A DNA stretch of 64,000 nucleotides from Flavobacterium aquicola (GCF_003385115.1 NZ_QUNI01000007.1:124001-188000), one strand, 5' to 3'. Positions 18,446 through 28,613 are shown, counted from the first letter of the stretch. Numbers and translations are program-made. The notes: a model not told the origin generated them from the letters alone.

Positions 18446-18542
18446 TTGTATTGTTTTTTTGTGTATATAAGTATTATTTTTAACATTATTTTTGCGAAAT
18501 GTTTGTTTATTTACTAATTTACTTAATGTTAAAATTATATTT

Positions 18543-18572
18543 TTATAACATATTAGCATTAAAATGTTATAA
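18543..18572. promoter_or_regulatory. Second exact TTATAAC-N16-GTTATAA inverted repeat
   Basis: Half-sites TTATAAC (18543-18549) and GTTATAA (18566-18572) with a 16-bp spacer; the symmetry extends to a 12-bp arm on each side (18540-18551 / 18564-18575). It is 224-253 bp upstream of susC and 14 bp from the end of the Omp85 gene. An alternative reading is a weak AT-only terminator for that gene, but the shared half-site and spacer with 13039-13068 favour a protein-binding site. Confidence 0.45.
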
Positions 18573-18585
18573 AAAACACTACGTG

Positions 18586-20283
18586 TTAAAATCTGATAGT
18601 GTAATTTATAATGACAATGGTATTTGAGAACTTAATTTCTTCATTTTTAGACTTTCCGTTTGTTATGGCAAATTTCAATAGACCATTAGAGGTTCTTGCT
18701 CCTAATCCGAGTCCGATACCTAGAATTTTTTCTTTTTTTTCGTTTATTGATAAAATTGTCGGATCCTCGTAATAGCAGTAGTCAAGGATGGAATTGAAGT
18801 ATAAATTAGATGAAATTAAATATCTATATTCTGTCATTAATGCAATCATCAGATTTCCTTGTAGGCTGTTTTCGGAAAAACCTCTTATCGAGTTCATTCC
18901 TCCAAAACGATGGAGTTCATTTGTGATATAATTTTCACTTTTTAGGAAATAATTTTGATTTTTTACATTTATAATATTTTTCTCATTAATATAAAAATCA
19001 TTCATTATGTTAAAATTTGCAAAATTTTGTTTTTGAGGTGAGCCTTCAGATATGGTTCTTTTTCCGTTTCCAATTGTTAAGTTGATTGAGGATTTTGTTG
19101 GAAACAATTTGTTTTTTGAATTGTTTTTTTTCAATTCTGCAGAGGCGGTATAGAAAGTGTTTTTGTAATCGGATAAATTCTCGCTGTTCAGGTTTTGAAT
19201 GTCACTTGACTCTGTAGATTCAAATCCAAGATATATGCGTTTGTTGTAATTTAGAAAATAGCCTAATTGCAGGGCGGTCTTTGTGTTTTGAAAAATACTG
19301 TCTTGTTTGAAAATATTTATTTGTGCTTTTATAGCTATTGGGCTGTTGAATATATAAGGTATATTTAAATTAGCATTAAAAAGTCTTTGATTATTGCCGT
19401 CGTTCTTCCAGTATATAGATAATTCTTCTCCGTTTCTAAGTGCATTTACAAGAGTCAGGTCTAGATATCCATTAAACTGAATTTTTTTGTTTTCAGTATT
19501 GTTGAATCCCAGATAGCCATCAAAATTATTTGCTTTTCTTTTTTCTAAATATATAAATACTTTGGTGGTGTCTTGTGTGAATAGTATTTCTGGAAATTTA
19601 ATTTGATTTATAAATCCGAATTCTTCAAAGTCATGATTTATTTGTTTTACGGTTTCTTGATTGAAAATTGAGTTTTTGTATTTCTTTTCGATTTGTTTTT
19701 GGGCTCCTTTTGGGAAAAGTTTTTTTTGTTGCTCATTGGAGTATTTTATTTCTATAGCATTTAAATTTCTTTTTTTGTCTGTCGAGATTGATAAGTCGGC
19801 ATATAGATCTTGATTTTTCTGCTTGATATTGGTGAGTTTTACTTTTGCGAATGCATAGCCATTTTTTTCTAAATTTTGCAGAGTGTGTTTTAAAAATGGT
19901 TCTGTTTGAGAATATGGCAATATTATTGAATCTTGATTTTGTTCAAAAAAATTGGTTAATAATAAATTGTTTTTTATACCTATATATATATGTATACTTT
20001 TTATTCTTTTTCCAAGTGAAATTTTGGCGCTGAAACTGCTGTCGTTTTCTTTCTTTTTTTCTAATATCTGGTTGTTGATATAGCCGTTTTCTTTTAGTTT
20101 TTGGCTAATGTTATTTATCTCTTCAATGATTAGTTTTGCGCTTTGGTGCTTTTGGATGTAACCAATGGAGTCAATTATTTTGGTTTCTGATGTCGTTTTA
20201 CCAATTATATGTAGTTGAAAATTTTGGGCTGAAGAACTCAATCCGAAAATTAAAAATAAGAAATAGAATATTGAAGATTTCAA
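18586..20283 (-). CDS. Omp85-family outer-membrane protein (BamA/TamA-like)
   Basis: A 565-residue protein that uses a TTG start: no in-frame ATG exists between the upstream stop and the signal peptide, which ends near SSSAQ (about residue 19). Two or three POTRA-like segments (about 20-235; the LEKNGYAFAKVKL and FEEFGFINQIKF pieces are typical) precede a 16-strand-type barrel. It has the Omp85 motif IRGF (in GGMNSIRGFSENSLQGN) and a C-terminal IRF ending. Family members insert or secrete proteins across the outer membrane. It is shorter than BamA (about 800 residues) and is probably a lineage-specific paralogue with unknown client. Confidence 0.85.
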   Translation of the reverse strand: MKSSIFYFLFLIFGLSSSAQNFQLHIIGKTTSETKIIDSIGYIQKHQSAKLIIEEINNISQKLKENGYINNQILEKKKENDSSFSAKISLGKRIKSIHIYIGIKNNLLLTNFFEQNQDSIILPYSQTEPFLKHTLQNLEKNGYAFAKVKLTNIKQKNQDLYADLSISTDKKRNLNAIEIKYSNEQQKKLFPKGAQKQIEKKYKNSIFNQETVKQINHDFEEFGFINQIKFPEILFTQDTTKVFIYLEKRKANNFDGYLGFNNTENKKIQFNGYLDLTLVNALRNGEELSIYWKNDGNNQRLFNANLNIPYIFNSPIAIKAQINIFKQDSIFQNTKTALQLGYFLNYNKRIYLGFESTESSDIQNLNSENLSDYKNTFYTASAELKKNNSKNKLFPTKSSINLTIGNGKRTISEGSPQKQNFANFNIMNDFYINEKNIINVKNQNYFLKSENYITNELHRFGGMNSIRGFSENSLQGNLMIALMTEYRYLISSNLYFNSILDYCYYEDPTILSINEKKEKILGIGLGLGARTSNGLLKFAITNGKSKNEEIKFSNTIVIINYTIRF

Positions 20284-20471
20284 ATGAGTTTAAATTTTAA
20301 TAAAAGTAATGCAAATATCTAATGTTTGCTATAAAATTTGCAGGATAAATAATGGTAACGAAATAGCATTGGTTCTATTGTTCTGTTTCGATTGAGGTTG
20401 TAATAATAAGCTATTCTGTATCTTATTAATAAACAAATGTTTACTTCTGTTGAAAATTAATGTGTTATGGT

Positions 20472-20501
20472 TTGTTTAGTGAAAAATATTTTATACATTT
20501 G
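20472..20501 (+). promoter_or_regulatory. Promoter of the rpsL-rpsG-fusA-rpsJ operon
   Basis: -33 TTG at 20472-20474, 19-bp spacer, perfect -7 TACATTTG at 20494-20501. A small CCCG/CGGG hairpin follows at about 20507-20521, near the start of a leader of about 50 nt before rpsL. Confidence 0.85.
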
Positions 20502-20554
20502 CAACCCCGTAAAAAGCGGGAATTTTATAAACAAGTAATTTTTAGTATTTAATT

Positions 20555-20938
20555 ATGCCAACTATTCAACAATTAGTAAGAACAGGAAGAACTCAGATCA
20601 CTAAGAAGAGTAAATCGGTTGCTTTAGATTCTTGTCCACAACGTCGTGGTGTATGTACGCGTGTTTACACAACTACTCCAAAAAAACCAAACTCTGCAAT
20701 GCGTAAAGTAGCGCGTGTACGTTTGACTAATGGAAATGAGGTGAATGCTTACATCCCAGGTGAAGGACATAATCTACAAGAGCACTCGATAGTATTAGTG
20801 CGAGGCGGAAGAGTAAAAGATTTACCAGGAGTTAGGTATCACATTGTTCGTGGTGCGCTTGATACATCAGGTGTAGCAGGAAGAACGCAGCGTCGTTCAA
20901 AATATGGTGCAAAACGTCCAAAAGAAGCTAAAAAGTAA
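20555..20938 (+). CDS. rpsL: 30S ribosomal protein S12
   Basis: A 127-residue protein with the decoding-centre loop [11 protein letters not shown] and the [13 protein letters not shown] loop. The lysines at about 43-44 and 88, where streptomycin-resistance substitutions usually occur, are the sensitive-type residues. First gene of the str operon, with a strong promoter upstream. Confidence 0.99.
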
Positions 20939-20955
20939 ATCAACTCACGTAAAGA

Positions 20956-20969
20956 TGCGATTTATCGCA
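20956..20969 (+). promoter_or_regulatory. Hairpin in the rpsL-rpsG intercistronic region
   Basis: TGCGA (20956-20960), loop TTTA, TCGCA (20965-20969), with possible outer pairs ACG (20947-20949) and CGT (20974-20976). In Escherichia coli the S12-S7 intercistronic segment is where S7 binds to control its own operon. An equivalent role here is inferred from position only. Confidence 0.4.
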
Positions 20970-20991
20970 ACTGCGTAAAAAAACAAAAGAC

Positions 20992-21468
20992 ATGAGAAAA
21001 AGAGCGGCAAAGAAAAGACCACTTTTACCGGATCCAAGGTTTAATGACCAATTGGTAACGCGTTTTGTGAACAACTTAATGTGGGATGGTAAGAAATCAA
21101 CAGCTTTCAAAGTTTTTTATGATGCAATTGATATCATTGAAACTAAAAAGCAAAATGACGAAAAAACTTCATTAGAAATCTGGAAAGATGCTTTAACAAA
21201 CGTTATGCCTCACGTAGAAGTACGTAGCCGTAGAGTTGGTGGAGCTACATTCCAAATTCCAATGCAAATTAGACCAGACAGAAAAATTTCTATGGCTATG
21301 AAATGGTTGATTCTTTATTCAAGAAGAAGAAACGAAAAATCTATGGCTCAGAGATTGGCTTCAGAATGTTTAGCTGCTGCTAAAGAAGAAGGAGCTGCTG
21401 TTAAGAAAAGAATGGATACTCACAAAATGGCAGAAGCTAACAAAGCTTTCTCTCACTTTAGATTTTAA
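20992..21468 (+). CDS. rpsG: 30S ribosomal protein S7
   Basis: A 158-residue protein of normal length. The start [17 protein letters not shown] and the conserved [21 protein letters not shown] block identify it. S7 nucleates assembly of the 30S head and contacts the E-site tRNA. It lies 53 bp after rpsL, across a small hairpin, and 10 bp before fusA. Confidence 0.99.
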   Translation: MRKRAAKKRPLLPDPRFNDQLVTRFVNNLMWDGKKSTAFKVFYDAIDIIETKKQNDEKTSLEIWKDALTNVMPHVEVRSRRVGGATFQIPMQIRPDRKISMAMKWLILYSRRRNEKSMAQRLASECLAAAKEEGAAVKKRMDTHKMAEANKAFSHFRF

Positions 21469-21478
21469 TTCTTAAGAA

Positions 21479-23635
21479 ATGGCTAGAGATCTTAAATATA
21501 CAAGAAACATAGGAATTGCTGCTCACATTGATGCTGGTAAAACAACAACAACTGAGCGTATTTTATTCTATACTGGAAAATCACACAAAATTGGTGAAGT
21601 ACACGATGGTGCTGCAACAATGGACTGGATGGCACAAGAGCAAGAAAGAGGTATTACTATTACTTCTGCAGCTACAACTTGTGAATGGAATTTTCCAACT
21701 GAACAAGGTAAAACTTTACCTGAAACTTTACCATATCACTTTAATATTATTGATACCCCAGGACACGTTGACTTTACAGTTGAAGTAAACCGTTCTTTGC
21801 GTGTACTTGATGGTTTGGTTTTCTTATTTAGTGCGGTTGATGGTGTTGAGCCTCAATCTGAAACTAACTGGAGATTAGCAGATCAATATCGTGTGCCACG
21901 TATGGGATTCGTTAATAAAATGGACCGTCAAGGGTCAAACTTCTTAGGGGTTTGTCAGCAGGTTAGAGATATGTTGAAATCAAATGCTGTTGCGATCACT
22001 TTGCCAATTGGTGAAGAGAATGATTTCAAAGGTGTTGTGGATTTAGTAAAAAATCAAGCTATTGTTTGGCATGATGCTACTCAAGGAGCTACTTTTGACA
22101 TCATCGATATCCCTGCGGATATGGTTGCTGAAGTAAAAGAATACAGAGATATCCTTATCGAAGCGGTTGCTGATTATGATGAGAACCTGCTTGATAAATA
22201 CATGGAGGATCCGGATTCTATTACTGAAGAAGAAATCAATAAAGCTTTAAGAGCTGCGACTATTGATATGGCTATCATTCCTATGATTGCTGGTTCTTCT
22301 TTCAAAAACAAAGGAGTTCAATTCATGTTAGATGCAGTATGTAAATACTTGCCATCTCCAATGGATAAAGAAGGTATTGCTGGTATTCACCCAGATGATG
22401 CTGAATTATTAGAAGAAGATCAAACTCAAATTTTACGTAAACCAGATGTAAAAGAGCCTTTCGCTGCTTTGGCATTTAAGATTGCTACTGACCCATTCGT
22501 AGGTCGTTTGGCTTTCTTCCGTGCTTATTCAGGAAGACTTGATGCTGGTTCTTATGTGTTGAATACTCGTTCTGGTAACAAAGAAAGAATTTCTCGTATC
22601 TACCAAATGCACGCTAACAAACAAAATCCAATCGAATATATTGAGGCTGGAGATATTGGAGCTGCTGTTGGATTTAAAGATATCAAAACTGGAGATACAT
22701 TGTGTGATGAAAAACACCCAATCATTCTTGAGTCAATGAAATTCCCTGCACCGGTAATTGGTATTGCTATTGAGCCTAAAACTAAAGCTGACGTTGATAA
22801 AATGGGTATGGCTTTGGCTAAATTAGCTGAAGAAGATCCGACATTTACGGTTAGAACTGACGAAGCTTCAGGACAGACTATTATCTCAGGTATGGGTGAG
22901 CTTCACTTAGATATCTTGGTTGATAGAATGAAACGTGAATTCAAAGTTGAAGTAAACCAAGGTGAGCCTCAAGTTGAGTACAAAGAAGCTTTTACAAAAT
23001 CTGCTCAACACAGAGAAACTTACAAAAAACAATCTGGAGGTCGTGGTAAATTCGGTGATATCGTATTTGTACTTGAGCCTGCTGATGAAGTAGATGGTAA
23101 AGTTCCTGTAGGATTGCAGTTTGTGAATTCTGTAAAAGGAGGTAACGTACCGAAAGAATATATCCCTTCTGTAGAGAAAGGTTTCCGTGAAGCTATGAAA
23201 ACTGGTCCTTTAGCGGGATACCAAGTAGATAGTTTGAAAGTTACTTTATTGGATGGATCTTTCCACCCTGTGGATTCTGATGCTCTTTCTTTTGAATTAG
23301 CAGCTAGAATGGGTTATAGAGAAGTGGCTAAAGCTGCTGGAGCTGTAATTCTTGAGCCAATCATGAAAATGGAAGTTATTACACCAGAAGAAAACATGGG
23401 GGATATCGTAGGTGATATTAACCGTCGTAGAGGTCAAGTAAATGACATGGGTGATAGAAATGGTGCTAAAACAATCAAAGCTGATGTGCCATTGTCTGAA
23501 ATGTTTGGATATGTAACAACTTTGAGAACTTTATCTTCAGGTCGTGCAACATCTACAATGGAATTTTCACACTACGCTGAAACGCCTTCTAATATTTCAG
23601 AAGCAGTAATCAAAAAAGCAAAAGGAAACGCTTAA
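21479..23635 (+). CDS. fusA: Elongation factor G
   Basis: A 718-residue translational GTPase that drives translocation. The GTP-binding motifs are complete: [10 protein letters not shown] at 15-24, the RGITITSA switch, DTPGHVDF and NKMDRQG. The C-terminal domains IV and V end with FSHYAETP. It lies in the usual position after rpsG. The codon pattern is that of a highly expressed gene. No tuf follows; rpsJ comes next, so EF-Tu must be encoded elsewhere. Confidence 0.99.
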   Translation: MARDLKYTRNIGIAAHIDAGKTTTTERILFYTGKSHKIGEVHDGAATMDWMAQEQERGITITSAATTCEWNFPTEQGKTLPETLPYHFNIIDTPGHVDFTVEVNRSLRVLDGLVFLFSAVDGVEPQSETNWRLADQYRVPRMGFVNKMDRQGSNFLGVCQQVRDMLKSNAVAITLPIGEENDFKGVVDLVKNQAIVWHDATQGATFDIIDIPADMVAEVKEYRDILIEAVADYDENLLDKYMEDPDSITEEEINKALRAATIDMAIIPMIAGSSFKNKGVQFMLDAVCKYLPSPMDKEGIAGIHPDDAELLEEDQTQILRKPDVKEPFAALAFKIATDPFVGRLAFFRAYSGRLDAGSYVLNTRSGNKERISRIYQMHANKQNPIEYIEAGDIGAAVGFKDIKTGDTLCDEKHPIILESMKFPAPVIGIAIEPKTKADVDKMGMALAKLAEEDPTFTVRTDEASGQTIISGMGELHLDILVDRMKREFKVEVNQGEPQVEYKEAFTKSAQHRETYKKQSGGRGKFGDIVFVLEPADEVDGKVPVGLQFVNSVKGGNVPKEYIPSVEKGFREAMKTGPLAGYQVDSLKVTLLDGSFHPVDSDALSFELAARMGYREVAKAAGAVILEPIMKMEVITPEENMGDIVGDINRRRGQVNDMGDRNGAKTIKADVPLSEMFGYVTTLRTLSSGRATSTMEFSHYAETPSNISEAVIKKAKGNA

Positions 23636-23645
23636 TTTTAAGAAA

Positions 23646-23951
23646 ATGAGTCAAAAAATCAGAATAAAACTAAAATCTTACGATCACATGTTGGTGGATA
23701 AGTCTGCTGAGAAGATTGTAAAAACAGTAAAAACTACTGGTGCTGTTGTAACTGGTCCAATTCCGTTACCAACACACAAAAAACTTTTTACAGTATTGCG
23801 TTCTCCGCACGTAAACAAAAAAGCAAGAGAGCAATTTGAAGTAATGTCATATAAGAGATTAATTGATATTTATTCATCTTCTTCTAAAACTATTGATGCT
23901 TTAATGAAGCTTGAATTGCCAAGCGGAGTTGAAGTGGAAATCAAAGTTTAA
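23646..23951 (+). CDS. rpsJ: 30S ribosomal protein S10
   Basis: A 101-residue protein ([13 protein letters not shown] at the start, [11 protein letters not shown] and [14 protein letters not shown] loops). It is the NusE partner in antitermination as well as a 30S head protein. It starts 10 bp after fusA and is followed by 156 bp with a new promoter, so S10 is transcribed with the str operon rather than heading the S10 operon. Confidence 0.99.
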
Positions 23952-24000
23952 GTACTTTAAGAGTAAAAAGGAACGCTGTTTTTAAGTAAAAAATATTTTT

Positions 24001-24031
24001 TTGGTTTGTGTGTAAATAAGTTATACATTTG
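24001..24031 (+). promoter_or_regulatory. Promoter of the S10-spc-alpha ribosomal operon (before rplC)
   Basis: -33 TTG at 24001-24003, 20-bp spacer, perfect -7 TACATTTG at 24024-24031, nearly identical to the rpsL promoter. The leader of about 70 nt contains a two-part stem at about 24048-24077: ATAGAA/TTCTAT around GCTT-AA-AAGC. This could be a site for ribosomal-protein feedback (inference). Confidence 0.85.
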
Positions 24032-24107
24032 CACCCACAAAAAAAAATAGAATTTTGCTTAAAAGCTGCGTTCTATATTTATATTTAATAATTAATAATT
24101 AATATTT

Positions 24108-24725
24108 ATGTCTGGGTTAATTGGTAGAAAAATCGGCATGACTAGTATTTTCGATGAAAACGGGAAAAATATTCCTTGTACAGTAATCGAAGCTGGACCA
24201 TGTGTTGTTACCCAAGTCAGAACCAAAGGTGTTGACGGGTACGAAGCGTTGCAACTTGGTTTCGATGACAAAAACGAGAAACATTCCACAAAAGCGGCTG
24301 TTGGTCACTTTAAAAAAGCTGGAACTGTAGCTAAGAAAAAAGTCGTTGAATTTCAAGATTTTGCAACAGAACAAAAATTAGGAGATCTTATTGAGGTTTC
24401 AATTTTTGAAGAAGGAGAATTTGTAGATGTACAAGGTGTATCTAAAGGTAAAGGTTTTCAAGGGGTTGTTAAACGTCACGGTTTTGGTGGTGTTGGACAA
24501 GCAACTCATGGTCAGCACAACCGTTTAAGAGCGCCAGGTTCTGTAGGAGCTTCTTCTTATCCATCTAGAGTATTCAAAGGAATGCGTATGGCTGGAAGAA
24601 TGGGAGGAGATAATGTAAAAGTTCAAAACCTTAGAGTTTTAAAAGTAGTTGCTGAAAAGAATCTGCTTGTTGTTAAAGGGTGTATTCCTGGTTGCAAAAA
24701 CTCTTATGTAATCATTCAGAAGTAA
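24108..24725 (+). CDS. rplC: 50S ribosomal protein L3
   Basis: A 205-residue protein opening [19 protein letters not shown], with the conserved Gln-containing loop [12 protein letters not shown] that reaches the peptidyl-transferase centre. It is one of the first proteins to bind 23S rRNA. Its stop codon shares one base with the rplD start. First gene behind the second ribosomal promoter. Confidence 0.99.
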   Translation: MSGLIGRKIGMTSIFDENGKNIPCTVIEAGPCVVTQVRTKGVDGYEALQLGFDDKNEKHSTKAAVGHFKKAGTVAKKKVVEFQDFATEQKLGDLIEVSIFEEGEFVDVQGVSKGKGFQGVVKRHGFGGVGQATHGQHNRLRAPGSVGASSYPSRVFKGMRMAGRMGGDNVKVQNLRVLKVVAEKNLLVVKGCIPGCKNSYVIIQK

Positions 24726-25354
24726 TGGAAGCAAAAGTATTAGATTTCAATGGAAAAGATACTGGAAGAAAAGTTCAACTTTCTGATTCAGTATTCGGTA
24801 TAGAACCAAATAATCACGCAGTATATCTTGATGTTAAGCAATATCTTGCTAATCAACGTCAAGGAACGCACAAAGCTAAAGAAAGAGCTGAAGTTGCGGG
24901 AAGTACTCGTAAAATAAAAAAACAAAAAGGAACTGGTACTGCTCGTGCGGGTAGTGCAAAGAACCCATTGTTTAAAGGTGGTGGAACAGTTTTCGGACCA
25001 AGACCAAGAAGTTATTCATTTAAATTGAATAAAAGCTTGAAAAGATTGGCTAGAAAATCTGCTTTCTCAATTAAAGCAAAAGAGTCGAACATTATCGTTC
25101 TTGAAGATTTTAATTTTGAAACACCAAACACTAAGAATTTTGTTAATGTTTTGAAAGCTTTAGAGTTAGAAAACAAAAAATCTTTGTTTGTGTTGGGTGA
25201 TACGAATAAAAATGTATATTTGTCGTCACGAAATTTAAAGGCGTCTAATGTTGTAAGTAGCAATGAATTAAGTACTTATGCTATTTTGAATGCTAATAAT
25301 TTAGTGCTTTTGGAGAGTTCTTTGGAAGTAATTGAAGAAAATTTAAGTAAATAA
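24725..25354 (+). CDS. rplD: 50S ribosomal protein L4
   Basis: A 209-residue protein from the ATG at 24725, which overlaps the rplC stop by one base; a longer reading from 24680 would lie inside rplC and is rejected. The exit-tunnel loop KQKGTGTARAGSAKNPLFKGGGTVFGP is present (given here only as an identifier of the conserved RAGS and GGGTVFGP blocks). In enterobacteria L4 represses the S10 operon; a leader stem upstream of rplC would be the place to look for the same effect here. Confidence 0.98.
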   Translation: MEAKVLDFNGKDTGRKVQLSDSVFGIEPNNHAVYLDVKQYLANQRQGTHKAKERAEVAGSTRKIKKQKGTGTARAGSAKNPLFKGGGTVFGPRPRSYSFKLNKSLKRLARKSAFSIKAKESNIIVLEDFNFETPNTKNFVNVLKALELENKKSLFVLGDTNKNVYLSSRNLKASNVVSSNELSTYAILNANNLVLLESSLEVIEENLSK

Positions 25355-25360
25355 TAGGAT

Positions 25361-25651
25361 ATGAGCATCATAATTAAACCTATAGTAACGGAAAAAGTAA
25401 CCAAAGAAAGTGAAGTTTTAAACCGCTTCGGATTCGTTGTTGACAGAAAAGCAAACAAAGTACAAATTAAGAAAGCTGTTGAAGCTGCTTACGGAGTAAA
25501 TGTTTTGAGTGTTAACACAATTAACGTAAGACCGGACAGAACTACAAAATACACTAAAAGTGGTTTAATCAGTGGAAAGACTAACGCAATTAAAAAAGCG
25601 ATTGTTCAAGTACAAGAAGGAGAAACAATTGATTTTTACAACAATATCTAA
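25361..25651 (+). CDS. rplW: 50S ribosomal protein L23
   Basis: A 96-residue protein with the family opening IIIKPIVTEKVT and the central loop NKVQIKKAVEAAYGV. L23 sits at the tunnel exit and is the docking site for trigger factor and SRP. It starts 6 bp after rplD and 6 bp before rplB ends the spacer, a tight operon. Confidence 0.98.
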   Translation: MSIIIKPIVTEKVTKESEVLNRFGFVVDRKANKVQIKKAVEAAYGVNVLSVNTINVRPDRTTKYTKSGLISGKTNAIKKAIVQVQEGETIDFYNNI

Positions 25652-25657
25652 GATAAA

Positions 25658-26482
25658 ATGTCAGTAAGAAAATTAAAACCTATTACCCCAGGTCAGCGAT
25701 TTAGAGTTGTGAATGGTTATGACGCCATTACAACTGATAAGCCGGAACGCTCTTTGATAGCGCCGATAAAAAACTCTGGAGGTAGAAATAGTCAAGGAAA
25801 GATGACCATGCGTTATACGGGTGGTGGTCACAAGCAGAGATATCGTATTATTGATTTCAAACGTACAAAAGAAGGAATTCCAGCTACAGTGAAATCAATT
25901 GAGTATGATCCAAATCGTACTGCATTTATCGCTTTATTAGCTTATGCTGATGGTGAGAAAACTTATATTATTGCTCAAAACGGATTGAAAGTTGGACAGA
26001 AAGTTGTTTCTGGACCAGAATCTCAACCAGAAATTGGTAATACTTTACCTTTAAGCAGAATTCCTTTGGGAACTGTTATATCTTGTATTGAATTGAGACC
26101 AGGACAAGGAGCTGTTATTGCTCGTTCTGCTGGAACATTTGCTCAATTAATGGCAAGAGACGGAAAATATGCTACAATTAAAATGCCTTCAGGTGAAACA
26201 AGATTGATCTTGTTGACTTGTTCAGCTACAATTGGAGCAGTTTCTAATTCAGACCACCAATTAGTTGTATCTGGTAAAGCAGGTAGAACAAGATGGTTAG
26301 GAAGAAGACCAAGAACAAGACCAGTAGCGATGAACCCGGTTGATCACCCAATGGGAGGTGGTGAAGGACGTTCTTCTGGAGGTCATCCACGTTCAAGAAA
26401 TGGAGTACCAGCTAAAGGTTATAGAACTCGTTCTCCGAAAAACCCGAGTAATAAGTATATCGTAGAACGTAGAAAGAAATAA
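25658..26482 (+). CDS. rplB: 50S ribosomal protein L2
   Basis: A 274-residue protein of normal length. The conserved [15 protein letters not shown] block holds the histidine important for subunit association and peptidyl transfer. The [12 protein letters not shown] start and the [19 protein letters not shown] end match the family. Operon position L23-L2-S19 is standard. Confidence 0.99.
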   Translation: MSVRKLKPITPGQRFRVVNGYDAITTDKPERSLIAPIKNSGGRNSQGKMTMRYTGGGHKQRYRIIDFKRTKEGIPATVKSIEYDPNRTAFIALLAYADGEKTYIIAQNGLKVGQKVVSGPESQPEIGNTLPLSRIPLGTVISCIELRPGQGAVIARSAGTFAQLMARDGKYATIKMPSGETRLILLTCSATIGAVSNSDHQLVVSGKAGRTRWLGRRPRTRPVAMNPVDHPMGGGEGRSSGGHPRSRNGVPAKGYRTRSPKNPSNKYIVERRKK

Positions 26483-26488
26483 TAAGAT

Positions 26489-26767
26489 ATGGCACGTTCA
26501 TTAAAAAAAGGACCTTTCGTTCATTATAAGTTAGACAAGAAAGTTGCAGAAAACATCGCAGGTGGAAATAAAGGAGTTGTTAAGACATGGTCTAGAGCTT
26601 CTATGATTACTCCAGACTTTGTTGGACAAACTATCGCAGTTCATAACGGTCGTCAATTTGTACCAGTTTACGTAACTGAAAACATGGTAGGTCACAAATT
26701 AGGAGAATTTTCACCAACTAGATCTTTTAGAGGTCATGCTGGAGCAAAAAATAAAGGTAAAAAATAA
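26489..26767 (+). CDS. rpsS: 30S ribosomal protein S19
   Basis: A 92-residue protein ([15 protein letters not shown] start, [16 protein letters not shown] block). It forms a 30S head complex with S13 and contacts A-site-proximal elements. It lies 6 bp after rplB and 6 bp before rplV. Confidence 0.99.
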   Translation: MARSLKKGPFVHYKLDKKVAENIAGGNKGVVKTWSRASMITPDFVGQTIAVHNGRQFVPVYVTENMVGHKLGEFSPTRSFRGHAGAKNKGKK

Positions 26768-26773
26768 GAAGCA

Positions 26774-27187
26774 ATGGGAGTTCGTAAAAGAGAAACAGCA
26801 GATGCGAGAAAAGAGGCTAATAAGTCTATTGCTTTCGCGAAATTGAATAACTGCCCTACTTCACCTAGAAAAATGCGCTTAGTAGCGGACTTGGTAAGAG
26901 GTCAGAAGGTAGAAAGAGCACTTAACATATTAAGATTCAGTTCTAAAGAAGCTTCAAGAAAATTAGAAAAACTATTATTATCTGCAATCAATAACTGGGA
27001 GCAAAAAAATAGTGAAGGTAATCTTGAAGAAGCTGGATTATTTGTTAAAGAAATCCGTGTTGACGGTGGAATGATGTTGAAAAGACTTCGTCCAGCGCCA
27101 CAAGGTAGAGCACACAGAATAAGAAAACGTTCTAACCACGTTACAATCGTGTTAGGAGCTATCAATAACACACAAAGCAATTCTTAA
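26774..27187 (+). CDS. rplV: 50S ribosomal protein L22
   Basis: A 137-residue protein, about 27 longer than the Escherichia coli one, because of an N-terminal extension ([17 protein letters not shown]) before the conserved [14 protein letters not shown]. The tunnel-lining hairpin [21 protein letters not shown] has the sensitive-type sequence at macrolide-linked positions as far as can be judged. The extension is, from memory, common in Bacteroidota. Confidence 0.98.
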
Positions 27188-27192
27188 GCAGC

Positions 27193-27945
27193 ATGGGACA
27201 AAAGACAAATCCAATTGGAAATAGACTTGGTATCATCAGAGGATGGGACTCAAACTGGTATGGTGGAAATGACTACGGTGATAAATTAGCCGAAGATCAA
27301 AAAATCAGAAAGTATATCCACGCTCGTTTATCAAAAGCTAGTGTATCTAAAGTAATCATCGAGAGAACTTTAAAACTTGTAACCGTTACTATCACTACTG
27401 CAAGACCTGGTATCATTATCGGAAAAGGCGGACAAGAGGTAGACAAGTTAAAAGAAGAACTTAAGAAAATTACTGACAAAGAGGTTCAAATCAACATCTT
27501 TGAAATTAAAAGACCTGAACTTGACGCGTATCTAGTTGCTACAAGCATCTGTCGTCAAATCGAAAGCCGTATTTCTTACAGACGTGCAATCAAAATGGCT
27601 ATTGCTGCTTCTATGCGTATGAACGCTGAAGGTATCAAAGTTTTGATTTCTGGTCGTTTGAATGGTGCTGAGATGGCTCGTTCAGAGGGTTTCAAAGAAG
27701 GTAGAATTCCTCTATCAACTTTCAGAGCTGATATTGATTATGCTTTGGCTGAAGCTCATACTACTTATGGTAGAATGGGAATCAAAGTATGGATCATGAA
27801 AGGTGAAGTTTACGGAAAGAGAGATCTTTCTCCACTTGCCGGAATGGACAAAAAACAAGCTGGCGGTAAAGGTGGAGATGCTCCAAGAGGAGACAGAAAA
27901 CCTTTTAACAAAGGTGGAAAACCAGACGCTCGTAAAAGAAAGTAA
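27193..27945 (+). CDS. rpsC: 30S ribosomal protein S3
   Basis: A 250-residue protein. It opens [14 protein letters not shown], and the KH-domain GxxG loop is [13 protein letters not shown] basic, glycine-rich tail after residue 225 ([18 protein letters not shown]) is longer than in proteobacteria. S3 lies at the mRNA entry of the 30S subunit. Confidence 0.99.
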   Translation: MGQKTNPIGNRLGIIRGWDSNWYGGNDYGDKLAEDQKIRKYIHARLSKASVSKVIIERTLKLVTVTITTARPGIIIGKGGQEVDKLKEELKKITDKEVQINIFEIKRPELDAYLVATSICRQIESRISYRRAIKMAIAASMRMNAEGIKVLISGRLNGAEMARSEGFKEGRIPLSTFRADIDYALAEAHTTYGRMGIKVWIMKGEVYGKRDLSPLAGMDKKQAGGKGGDAPRGDRKPFNKGGKPDARKRK

Positions 27946-27965
27946 TTTTTTAAATTTAAAGAAAA

Positions 27966-28391
27966 ATGTTACAACCTAAAAGAACAAAATACCGTAAGGT
28001 ACAAAAGGGTAAAATGAAAGGGAACTCTCAAAGAGGGCATGAACTTTCTAATGGAATGTTTGGTATTAAATCTGTACATGAAGATGGAATGTTCTTAACC
28101 TCTCGTCAAATCGAGGCTGCTCGTATTGCTGCTACTCGTTACATGAAAAGAGAAGGACAATTATGGATTAAAATATTTCCAGACAAACCTATCACTAAGA
28201 AGCCTCTTGAGGTACGTATGGGTAAAGGTAAAGGTGCCGTTGAATATTGGGCTGCCGTTGTTAAACCCGGAAGAATTATGTTTGAAGTTGGAGGAGTTCC
28301 TTTGTCAGTTGCAAAAGAGGCGTTACGTCTTGCAGCTCAAAAGCTTCCAGTAAAAACTAAATTTGTCATAGCTAGAGATTTCGAAGCATAA
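27966..28391 (+). CDS. rplP: 50S ribosomal protein L16
   Basis: A 141-residue protein with [15 protein letters not shown] start and the [13 protein letters not shown] loop near the A-site tRNA elbow. It lies 20 bp after rpsC and 13 bp before rpmC. Normal length; no oddities. Confidence 0.99.
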   Translation: MLQPKRTKYRKVQKGKMKGNSQRGHELSNGMFGIKSVHEDGMFLTSRQIEAARIAATRYMKREGQLWIKIFPDKPITKKPLEVRMGKGKGAVEYWAAVVKPGRIMFEVGGVPLSVAKEALRLAAQKLPVKTKFVIARDFEA

Positions 28392-28404
28392 TTAATATTA
28401 TATT

Positions 28405-28596
28405 ATGAAACAATCAGAAATAAAAAATCTTTCTATTGCTGAGTTGCAAAATGCACTTAGCCAAGCTAAGAAAGCACATGCTGACCTAAAATTAGCTCAC
28501 GCTATCTCACCAATTGAGAATCCGCTTCAAATTAGAGGTGCTAGAAGAACAGTTGCAAGATTAGCTACAGAGCTTACTAAAAAAGAATTACAATAA
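28405..28596 (+). CDS. rpmC: 50S ribosomal protein L29
   Basis: A 63-residue, two-helix protein ([17 protein letters not shown] start; [20 protein letters not shown] end) placed between L16 and S17 as usual. It sits near the tunnel exit beside L23. Confidence 0.97.
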   Translation: MKQSEIKNLSIAELQNALSQAKKAHADLKLAHAISPIENPLQIRGARRTVARLATELTKKELQ

Positions 28597-28613
28597 TTGT
28601 ATTCTGCTTAAAG

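Noticed and set aside
18487..18494. A plus-strand TATTTTTG matching the -7 consensus
   Set aside because: No plus-strand gene follows and no -33 TTG at a usual distance; in such AT-rich DNA a chance match is likely.
23636..23951. A search for tuf between fusA and rpsJ
   Set aside because: The gap is only 10 bp and rpsJ follows, so no EF-Tu gene or remnant is present here.
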